DNA from: Bombilactobacillus folatiphilus
GTDB taxonomy: Bacteria > Bacillota > Bacilli > Lactobacillales > Lactobacillaceae
Length of the DNA stretch: 64,000 nucleotides
Assembly: GCF_023380265.1 (NCBI RefSeq)
Contig: NZ_CP093366.1
Span: forward strand, 1,364,001 to 1,428,000
Direction of reading: 5' to 3'
Shown here: piece by piece, positions 46,145 through 53,229 of the stretch
How positions within the stretch are numbered: the first letter of the stretch is position 1
How the letters are laid out: each line of letters starts with the position of its first letter
Notes under the pieces: model-generated
Databases searched by the model: none
Told to the model about the DNA's origin: nothing
What the model saw: the letters and a program-made list of their open reading frames with translations, nothing else
Position numbers and translations under genes: made by a program

Positions 46145-48553
46145 TTAGTTCGCTGAATTATAACCATCATCAGCTAGAACCCATTCATTCGTGGCAACAC
46201 GATAATAATTGCGTCCATACCAATAGGCCTTTTTATCATATTTCCAAGCGGAACCCTGCGGCAAAATCCGCGACGGAATCTTCGTAAAAGTACCATCTGA
46301 ATCCCACTTACGTAAAGCCGTATAAGTTTTGCTTATAGTGAAGACACCTTGCGTAGTGTCGATAATCTGCGCAGCAGGTACGTAAAGAAAGTCCGCATTC
46401 TCAGCTAAAACATACTCATTGGTTGCCACCCGATACATAATCCGTCCGTCCGAAAAGACCACCATTTTATCCGTCTTCCAAGCTGTTTGATCGGCTAACA
46501 TGCGGTTAGCAACCACATTACCGTCTTTATTATACAGAATGGCCAGTGGAACTTTGACAGTTACAACACCCTTAAATGGCACTACATTGGTAATCTTCGC
46601 TGGTGCGGCAACATGAACTTTCAAAGTAACTGGTTGAACATCCTTGACGGCCTGACCATTTTGATCAACTACTTGCAAAATTTCCTGAGCATCACCGCCA
46701 GTTTTAACTAACGTGTTCCAAGCATCTGTTGCTGCTTTATCTGACTTATCCAACGCCACGGGATTATTATCTCCCACTTTGAGACTCGCTTTAATTGCAT
46801 ATTTATCTGCAACTTGATAGAAAGCTTTCGCGTCAGCCTGATTGACATCATTTTGATATAATTTGCCCGCTAACGCTGCTACTTGACCAGCTTGATTAAT
46901 TAAGCCTTGGTGCTTATCCGTCGTCTGAATCGCTCCGCTATAATTGAAGTCAGTGTCTTTGAAGAACTTCTTAGCCTGATCATTCGTTAACTGCAACGGT
47001 TCGGTCGCAAAATGACTCTGAAAGTTCTGAATTAACTTGCTATCAGACCTATCATCAACATTAATTACATCTTTGGCATCGCCAATTTTGAGATTTAACG
47101 TGATTTTAGGTGTATAAGCGCTCGAATCTTTGGTATTATTGAGAATTAAAATTTCCTGTGCACTACCACCATTTTGTGCTAATTGATCCCATTTAGCCTG
47201 AATTGTACTCATATTATCTGGCGTAATTTCAATGGGTGCTTGCTGGGGATCATAGCTCAAGAACGATTTAACCTGATAGCGGCTGCCAATATCCCACATA
47301 TTTTGTGCGTCAGCCTGATTGGCATCACCTTGATAGAATTGACCAGCTAAGCCATAAACTTTGCCGTAGACGTCTAATAAGCCCTGATTATCCGTTGTCC
47401 GTGCCAAAGGACCGCTCAGATTTAAGAAATCGATCAACTTATTGCTGGAACCAGTCTTTTTATCGGCATCGGCACTGGCATACTTTTTGGCATCATCTAA
47501 AGTCATAGCAACGGGATTACTGCTAAAGTGTGTTTGGAAAGCTTTCACCCGTTTTTCAGATTGATAATCATAATTTTCCGTGCCGACTTGGCCCTTCAAG
47601 ACAATCGGTGCAATATCCTGACGAATATTGCCATCTTGATCAGTGAAACTAATAATTTCTTTGAAAACGGCACTCTGTTTGGAACCATCGCCTAATTTCT
47701 TATAAGCAGCACTAATTTTGTCTTTATTAGCTGGTGTGACTTCATATGAACTAGCTTCTGTCTGAAAAATGACCTTAATCGGGTAATCGTTTGCGATGCT
47801 CTTCAGGGCTTTAGCAGCAGCTTGATCCACGTCACCATTGTAATAATAACCAGCCAGTCCTGTGATATTATTATCACTATCAATCAATCCTGATTCTAAG
47901 TTACCACTCGGATTAAATATATATTTATCTCCCAACGCCTTTGCTTGCGCTGTTGGCAAAACTAATGTTTTCTTAGAAAAATTATTACGAAAAGCATCAA
48001 TTTTTTCTTGAGGAGTAGCATTCAGATTACTTTGCGTCTTTTTGATGCGGAACTTCAATAAAATATCTGTCTTTTGATCGGAATCAGCTTTAGCAGTCAA
48101 TTCAATTTGGGCATAATAAGTCCCCTCTTGATTCTTAATTGTATCCCAATCTGTTGGCGTTTTTTCGTCAGACTCTAAAATCGTTGTTTTAACGTCATAA
48201 TCATCACTCATGTCCTTGAGTGCCTTGGCGTCTTGTTGACCAAGATCACCATTATAAAAATAACGGGCAAAACCCTTTAACTGACCATTATCCTGAATCA
48301 AATTATTCTTCGTCGAATCTGTCAAACTATCATAATCCGGATAATCTTGAAAATTTGGTGCAAAAGTCACTGCACTATTAGAGAAATGACTCTTAAAGTT
48401 ATCCAGCAACGCCTTATCATCAGCTTTGGTTTTGACATCTGATTTGCTGGCAACTTGATGGGGCGCAGCATTCACTGGTTGCACCGCTAATGGTGCTACT
48501 GCCAAGAAAGCTGTTAAAGCCATGCTAGCGCTAAGTAATGTTGATTTCCTCAT
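46145..48553 (-). CDS. Surface protein: four unknown repeat units plus two SLAP-type domains
   Basis: 802 residues. Signal peptide to about 30. Four diverged copies of one unit lie at about 46-172, 182-324, 333-491 and 502-648. Shared marks are F..HFS near the start, (G)LAG.(F/Y)YQ(G/N)D..QADA...., a following (D/K)Y.(I/V)K and a closing G..(Q/K)EIL..D stretch. Two SLAP-type modules at about 660-723 and 730-795 end [16 protein letters not shown]. The unit is not one I recognise. The protein should sit on the wall surface through its C-terminus. Confidence 0.75.
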   Translation of the reverse strand: MRKSTLLSASMALTAFLAVAPLAVQPVNAAPHQVASKSDVKTKADDKALLDNFKSHFSNSAVTFAPNFQDYPDYDSLTDSTKNNLIQDNGQLKGFARYFYNGDLGQQDAKALKDMSDDYDVKTTILESDEKTPTDWDTIKNQEGTYYAQIELTAKADSDQKTDILLKFRIKKTQSNLNATPQEKIDAFRNNFSKKTLVLPTAQAKALGDKYIFNPSGNLESGLIDSDNNITGLAGYYYNGDVDQAAAKALKSIANDYPIKVIFQTEASSYEVTPANKDKISAAYKKLGDGSKQSAVFKEIISFTDQDGNIRQDIAPIVLKGQVGTENYDYQSEKRVKAFQTHFSSNPVAMTLDDAKKYASADADKKTGSSNKLIDFLNLSGPLARTTDNQGLLDVYGKVYGLAGQFYQGDANQADAQNMWDIGSRYQVKSFLSYDPQQAPIEITPDNMSTIQAKWDQLAQNGGSAQEILILNNTKDSSAYTPKITLNLKIGDAKDVINVDDRSDSKLIQNFQSHFATEPLQLTNDQAKKFFKDTDFNYSGAIQTTDKHQGLINQAGQVAALAGKLYQNDVNQADAKAFYQVADKYAIKASLKVGDNNPVALDKSDKAATDAWNTLVKTGGDAQEILQVVDQNGQAVKDVQPVTLKVHVAAPAKITNVVPFKGVVTVKVPLAILYNKDGNVVANRMLADQTAWKTDKMVVFSDGRIMYRVATNEYVLAENADFLYVPAAQIIDTTQGVFTISKTYTALRKWDSDGTFTKIPSRILPQGSAWKYDKKAYWYGRNYYRVATNEWVLADDGYNSAN
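46610..48418 (-). repeat. Four diverged ~150-residue protein repeat units
   Basis: Encodes residues 46-648 of the surface protein. The copies align around LAG-(F/Y)Y-(Q/N)(G/N)D and QADAK but differ widely elsewhere, so the duplication is old. Confidence 0.7.
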
Positions 48554-48652
48554 TGAAAAACCTCCTTAATTCTTATTGAAATGGAAAAAATAGTGTAAAT
48601 TTATCCCATTTATGAAACATACACATTTTATCACAATCAAAACCATTTTATT

Positions 48653-48690
48653 AAAAAAGCTTGAACTAAATAATCATTAGTCAAGCTTTA
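48653..48690 (-). terminator. Terminator of the first TetR gene
   Basis: Minus-strand AAAGCTTGACTAA / TTTAGTTCAAGCTTTTTT. Confidence 0.8.
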
Positions 48691-48709
48691 AAATTGTCAA
48701 ACTATTAAT

Positions 48710-49246
48710 TTACTTAGTTGGCCCCATATCCAACAGAATTTCACTGATTTGTTGTGGTGACAAATCTAATCCACGATGAATCCACACCTGAATGACAGAA
48801 ATAATCCCCGCAATCGTATAGAATTCTTGATAATCGTTGCCACAACTTTGAGTATAAACATGCCTCTGTCGCGAAAGATAAACTAAATCATTAATAAATT
48901 TATGACTGACTGGGCCATGAAACATAACTTTCACCGTTTCTACATTATCTTTGACATAGTTCACCACATCCATGTACAGCTTAAACAATTTATCCTGTTC
49001 AGAATCATCAGACAATTGATAATAATACAAATAATCGCTACACAAATTAATAATGTCGTGTTCAATCTCCAACAAAACATCCATCGTCGAACCATAATGA
49101 GCATAAAAAGTTGAACGATTAATTGGCACGCTGTCGCATAGTTGCGTCACTGAAATATCTTCAATGCGATGCTTTTGTAACAATATGATCAGTTCTTTTT
49201 GGATACTCCCCTTAGTACGTCTCACACGCCTATTTTCCTTGATCAT
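48710..49246 (-). CDS. TetR/AcrR-family regulator
   Basis: 178 residues from the ATG at 49246 after GGGGAG. The N-terminal helix-turn-helix is typical (ISVTQLCDSVPINRSTFYAHYGSTMDVL). The ~120-residue effector domain resembles that of its tandem neighbour (YTIAGIISVIQVWIHRG). Effector unknown. It lies directly upstream (in map terms) of the SLAP surface cluster, a possible target. Confidence 0.85.
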   Translation of the reverse strand: MIKENRRVRRTKGSIQKELIILLQKHRIEDISVTQLCDSVPINRSTFYAHYGSTMDVLLEIEHDIINLCSDYLYYYQLSDDSEQDKLFKLYMDVVNYVKDNVETVKVMFHGPVSHKFINDLVYLSRQRHVYTQSCGNDYQEFYTIAGIISVIQVWIHRGLDLSPQQISEILLDMGPTK

Positions 49247-49340
49247 GATTTTCACACTCCCCTAACAATACCTCCATACACTGTTCATCATACAACTAAA
49301 TTCTTCTTCCATCAAAAAATCAATTTTTGAATTTAGGTAC

Positions 49341-49366
49341 AAAAAAACTGCCTTTGAAGGCAGTTG
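49341..49366 (-). terminator. Terminator of the second TetR gene
   Basis: Minus-strand AACTGCCTT / AAAGGCAGTTTTTTT. Confidence 0.85.
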
Positions 49367-49370
49367 TCTA

Positions 49371-49901
49371 TTAACGTGTTAACTTAGCTAAATCAGCACT
49401 AATTTCTTCCACTGGCGTCTGCATATTTTCCTTGAACCACATTCTGACAGCGGCTAGTGTCCCAAAAATAATATAAGTGGATTGAAAATTCGTCAGTTTA
49501 GAACCATGCAATTCACTGATTTCTTCAGCTAACCGTGTTAAATCGTGCTCAAAACTTTCAGAAACACTAGAATTGATTAAAATTTTTGTAACCTTGACGT
49601 TTTCCTGCACATACTTAAAAAAGCGCATGTAGTAATCATACAGGGTATATGGATCACTATTTTTATTAATTAATTGACTTTGAATAAAGTCTTCAATTTT
49701 GCCAACCATTTTACGTTCAAGATTTTCCAAAACTTCACTGGTATTGCGGTAGTATATGTAAAAAGTAGAACGATTTATTTCCGCTTTCTCACAAAGCCGT
49801 TTCACAGTAATTGTCATCAAATCGCTATGTTGCAACAGCTCTACTAAAGATGTCTCGATCGCGTTTTTAGTGTATTCCACCCGTCGGTCGTGTAAACTCA
49901 T
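49371..49901 (-). CDS. TetR/AcrR-family regulator, paralogue of its neighbour
   Basis: 176 residues with TITVKRLCEKAEINRSTFYIYYRNTSEVL as the DNA-binding part, so the recognition helix (INRSTFY) is nearly identical to that of the adjacent TetR protein. The C-terminal YIIFGTLAAVRMWFKEN matches the same effector-domain type. Each gene has its own terminator, so they are separately transcribed. Tandem duplication is likely; they may bind overlapping operators. Confidence 0.85.
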   Translation of the reverse strand: MSLHDRRVEYTKNAIETSLVELLQHSDLMTITVKRLCEKAEINRSTFYIYYRNTSEVLENLERKMVGKIEDFIQSQLINKNSDPYTLYDYYMRFFKYVQENVKVTKILINSSVSESFEHDLTRLAEEISELHGSKLTNFQSTYIIFGTLAAVRMWFKENMQTPVEEISADLAKLTR

Positions 49902-50072
49902 GTATAACTTTCCCCTTAGTTGAATGAACTCTTATTAAACTGAATTGCCTCCCAACAAATCAATTTTCCCCGAAGAACATCAGATAAATTAACTATACAC
50001 TATCTACTATAAACATCCAACTCCAAAACTTCCAGTGTAAATCATTAAAAACGCAAATTAAATTGAGAAAAA

Positions 50073-50780
50073 TTAAACACTAATCATTTTAATCGACATC
50101 ACATTTTGATTCATCGAAATATCCTCAATAATATCGGAATAATTCATTTTGTTAGGAATTTCGATTTCATAAATGTTCGTATAAACGCGATGTTCTGGAT
50201 CACTCTGACTAACATTAAAGTTCACATCACGAACAGTAATCTTATGCTGATTAAAGTACTCCTGAATAAATTCTTTAGTTTCACGTTTGTGACGATATTC
50301 AATCATTATCTTTTTCACTGGTGTAATGTGTAAGACCCGCTTCAAAAAACCAAGCACAATAAAAATCACAATCGTCCCAGCAATCGCAATATCGTAATTG
50401 CCCATACCTGCCGCTAAGCCCAAGCCCGCTACTGTCCACAAACTAGCTGCCGTGGTCAAACCACGAACCACATGATGCTGTACCAAAATAGTCCCAGCAC
50501 CCAAGAAACCGACACCACTGACAACTTGCGCAATCAACCGCGCATCATCAGCACGTAAAACGCCGGAATACTGCGGATATTTGGCCGCCATATTCAGGGC
50601 ATTAAACCCAATCTCTTTTTGAATTAAGGCAATAATACAAGCCCCAACGCACACCAAAATATGCGTCCGCACTCCTGCTGAATGGTTCTTCTGTTGGCGA
50701 TTATAGCCAATCAAACCTGCACACAACACTGACAGCAATAGCCGCAAAATAATTTCACTTAATGGTAACGACATGTTCAT
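50073..50780 (-). CDS. MgtC/SapB-family membrane protein
   Basis: 235 residues. Residues about 1-150 hold the MgtC membrane domain with GLIGYNRQ, GVRTHILVCVGACIIALIQ and GVGFLGAGTILVQHHVVRGLTTAASLW. The C-terminal ~75 residues form an ACT-like cytoplasmic domain. MgtC proteins modulate F1Fo ATPase or phosphate and Mg2+ adaptation in pathogens; the lactobacillus role is unknown. AGGAGG precedes the ATG. No Mg2+ riboswitch is seen upstream. Confidence 0.87.
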   Translation of the reverse strand: MNMSLPLSEIILRLLLSVLCAGLIGYNRQQKNHSAGVRTHILVCVGACIIALIQKEIGFNALNMAAKYPQYSGVLRADDARLIAQVVSGVGFLGAGTILVQHHVVRGLTTAASLWTVAGLGLAAGMGNYDIAIAGTIVIFIVLGFLKRVLHITPVKKIMIEYRHKRETKEFIQEYFNQHKITVRDVNFNVSQSDPEHRVYTNIYEIEIPNKMNYSDIIEDISMNQNVMSIKMISV

Positions 50781-50940
50781 TAACTTCGCTAACCTCCTGT
50801 AAATAATATAATTTTATCTATTATACGCATTTTCGAATAAAAGTATAGGAGAAAGTTCGGAAATTGAACAATAATGTTTAATTTTTGAATAGATTTGTGG
50901 AAATAAAAAAGAAATTAACTCAAATAAATATTTGGATTTT

Positions 50941-50949
50941 TGCTATAAT
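50941..50949 (+). promoter_or_regulatory. Extended -10 promoter of the toxin-like locus
   Basis: TGCTATAAT, with TATAAT at 50944-50949, 43 bases before AAGGAGG. Confidence 0.5.
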
Positions 50950-51007
50950 TAATTTTGTAAGAAGTTTTATGGGCGGTAGCTGTTTGTTCTCAAGGAGGTG
51001 CTTGCGT

Positions 51008-51157
51008 ATGAGAATACGGAAGAAATCTGACGAAAGGCTCACAGCATTACTTGAATACTTATCAAGTATTGATGATTATGATTGCTTTTGGCACACTTGT
51101 TGCCACAATCATGAATCACAAGTAACAAAAAAGCCGTTCCATTCAACTTTAGGATAG
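51008..51157 (+). pseudogene. Degenerate holin-like (Hol-Tox) type I toxin locus
   Basis: The best ribosome site (AAGGAGG, 50992-50998) serves the ATG at 51008, opening a 49-residue frame with no hydrophobic stretch. The frame shifted by one base holds LMIMIAFGTLVATIMNHK (51069-51125), which matches the conserved core of holin-like toxin peptides (LMIAFGTLVV-type). It could be read only from a TTG (51051) or an ATG (51072) without a good ribosome site. So a shift between start and core seems to have broken the toxin. Confirming this needs a peptide-family search; the 50781-51321 gap holds no other gene. Confidence 0.55.
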
Positions 51158-51200
51158 TTATGGAATGACTTTAAAAATTTTATAACCATGCTACTGCCTT
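51126..51200 (-). ncRNA. Possible antisense RNA of the toxin-like locus
   Basis: On the minus strand a TATAAA box near 51180, a TTCCAT / ATGGAA hairpin and a T6 run (51126-51132) could give a short convergent RNA overlapping the toxin mRNA, the usual type I antitoxin layout. Weak evidence; no similarity search behind it. Confidence 0.3.
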
Positions 51201-51219
51201 TAAAGCAGCTTACTTAGGA

Positions 51220-51252
51220 AAAGTCAGTGTTACCAGCGCTGGCTTTTTCTTT
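51220..51252 (+). terminator. Terminator of the toxin-like transcript
   Basis: AAAGTCAG / CTGGCTTT stem with an 11-base loop followed by a T-rich tail. Confidence 0.7.
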
Positions 51253-51321
51253 TACATACACATTATAACACGAATTAAATTTTTGATAACTAAATTGTGT
51301 TTTTATTTTCAACATCAATTT

Positions 51322-52047
51322 TTAAATCAAATTGACGCGTTTAGCTTTAATCCACTGACTATCCACAATGTGATAAAACAAATCTTGATTAACTTGAATT
51401 TGCCGATCAATAGTGATCTGACTGCCATTATCTAATAACTGATCCAGCAACTTCTGCGCCGTCAAATTCTGCTGGTCAATTTGCCACAAAGCCACCTGGG
51501 TACCTTCAGGAATGCTAACTTGAGCAGTAGCCGCAATGGCCGTAGTCAGCGGACCATAACTATCATCATTGTTTTGTTCCAAATCAAACTGTACATCCTC
51601 TGCGCGGACCCATTGATCAACACCGACATTATACAAAGTCGTTTGGGATAATTTTTTTTGTTGATAAAATTGCAAGTAAAGTCCAGACATCAAGGTATCC
51701 GATTGCGGCTGATTCATAGCGTTAACGATTGGAATCTCTTGTCCTGCTTGACCTCGAATCCGCAAACGATCATGATCTTTAGTTTGTTGATCGGACCAAG
51801 CAACCATTTCTTGATATTGAGCCTTAGTTTGATAACGCAATTCAATTTGTTGAACTTGATCCTCGGTAAATAGCAGCGGCTGTCCTTCTTCTGCAGTTCT
51901 TTCAATTTTCATAAAGTAAACATAGCCGTCAATTTGGGGAATTTTATATTCAATTGCACTCCCCACTGTCCCAATTAACTGTTCTGCTGGCAATAGCTCG
52001 TTCATTTGTGCATCTAAATATTGCACCACAGCCTGTCCCTGCGCCAT
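51322..52047 (-). CDS. MucBP-like protein with SLAP-like repeats and no signal peptide
   Basis: 241 residues. Residues about 5-55 resemble a mucin-binding MucBP unit (VVQYLDAQMNELLP, GTVGSAIEYKIPQIDGY). Two repeats of SLAP/GW type follow at about 105-155 (YLQFYQQKKLSQTTLYNVGVDQWVRAEDV) and 175-240 (QDLFYHIVDSQWIKAKRV). The ATG after GGAGGAC is well supported, so the protein really seems to lack an export signal. Where it works is unclear; it could be released by lysis and then bind the wall. Confidence 0.55.
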   Translation of the reverse strand: MAQGQAVVQYLDAQMNELLPAEQLIGTVGSAIEYKIPQIDGYVYFMKIERTAEEGQPLLFTEDQVQQIELRYQTKAQYQEMVAWSDQQTKDHDRLRIRGQAGQEIPIVNAMNQPQSDTLMSGLYLQFYQQKKLSQTTLYNVGVDQWVRAEDVQFDLEQNNDDSYGPLTTAIAATAQVSIPEGTQVALWQIDQQNLTAQKLLDQLLDNGSQITIDRQIQVNQDLFYHIVDSQWIKAKRVNLI

Positions 52048-52217
52048 TTTTTGTCCTCCATTGTTGCATTCTTATTCTTATTATACCAACCATCACTATT
52101 TCGCGCAGATTTTAATGGCGAATTTTACAAAGACTTTATATTTTTGTGAAATTTGTTGCACCAAAGTTATCCCCCCAAACGACCATGTTATACTAATGGC
52201 ATCGGAGGTTTTCATCA

Positions 52218-53081
52218 ATGAAAAAAAAATTATTATCCATTGTTTTACTGACGGCGGGCATTTTTACTTTAACTGGTTGTCAATCTAACTCACAATCCAG
52301 TCAAAACAAGCAAAATCAAAGTTATACGACGATTATGGACAAAGCCCAAAATGCCGCCGACAAGCACGATTTCCAAGCGGCCGAAGCATATTATCAATCC
52401 GCTAGTGCCGTTAAAAGCAGTGACAAAAAGGCTAATGCTTATCAAAGACAGGCTCACGATCTCAAGCGAGCTGAAATGTTCATGCAAAAATATCATTTTG
52501 CTGACGCCAAAAATTCGTTAAATTCTGCTAAAAAAGTTGAAAACGGGTCATCAGATTTAACCAAATTTGCTAATAAGCAGCTCAAAATTGTCAAAACAGT
52601 GTTGAAAAAGCGTGACGATTTTCATGCTAAATTAGAGCAAATTGATCAAGCTAACGACCAAAATAATTATCAAAGTGCTTACCAACAGACCGTGCAATTG
52701 GTGAAAGACGATACTTTCCATCAAAAATATTATGGTGACTTATATCAACAGGCGGTCGAAATTCTGCTCAGCAGTTCACAAAATTTACCGGGTAAAAATA
52801 ATAACAGTAACAGCAATCCAAGCAACCAACAAACCAACAATAATCCAAAAAATAGCGATACCGCAAACGTGACGGGAGCGCCAGGTGAAACTGACGTCGT
52901 CAAGAATAAGACAGCCAACGGCAAAGCAATCACTGACAGTGACATTCAAAAAGCACGGCAAGAGTTAAGTGCCCAAGGCATTCAAGAAAAAGCCGCGAGC
53001 GATAGTGATATCATTCGTGCCATTCAAAAGGCCGCAGCCGCTGGTCGCACCAAAGTGACTCCCAACGATATCGATTCTTAA
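52218..53081 (+). CDS. Putative lipoprotein with helical repeat region
   Basis: 287 residues; lipobox LTGC with Cys at residue 21. Residues about 35-190 are helical with Ala/Tyr spacing like tetratricopeptide helices (AEAYYQSASAV, AYQRQAHDLKRAEMF). A Asn/Ser/Gln linker follows, then a conserved-looking C-terminal block GKAITDSDIQKARQELSAQG with SDSDIIRAIQKAAAAG. Similar small lipoproteins are common in lactobacilli, without known function. GGAGG precedes the ATG. Confidence 0.65.
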   Translation: MKKKLLSIVLLTAGIFTLTGCQSNSQSSQNKQNQSYTTIMDKAQNAADKHDFQAAEAYYQSASAVKSSDKKANAYQRQAHDLKRAEMFMQKYHFADAKNSLNSAKKVENGSSDLTKFANKQLKIVKTVLKKRDDFHAKLEQIDQANDQNNYQSAYQQTVQLVKDDTFHQKYYGDLYQQAVEILLSSSQNLPGKNNNSNSNPSNQQTNNNPKNSDTANVTGAPGETDVVKNKTANGKAITDSDIQKARQELSAQGIQEKAASDSDIIRAIQKAAAAGRTKVTPNDIDS

Positions 53082-53100
53082 ACTAAATTGGTCTTAACCA

Positions 53101-53145
53101 AAAGTCTGGACGCTAATCTCTTTGAGATTAGTGTTCAGACTTTTT
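53101..53145 (+). terminator. Terminator of the lipoprotein gene
   Basis: AAAGTCTG...CTAATCTC / GAGATTAG...CAGACTTTTT, an almost perfect 20-bp stem. Confidence 0.9.
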
Positions 53146-53229
53146 CTTATAATTTCATGAGCTTAATATTATAATTACAATTCTTTTTATATTAGTATAA
53201 CTTTACCAATCAATAAAGGGAGTTTTCTT

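Noticed and set aside
50781..50990. Mg2+ riboswitch upstream of mgtC
   Set aside because: The gap on the mgtC side is short, AT-rich and without the large conserved fold or a terminator.
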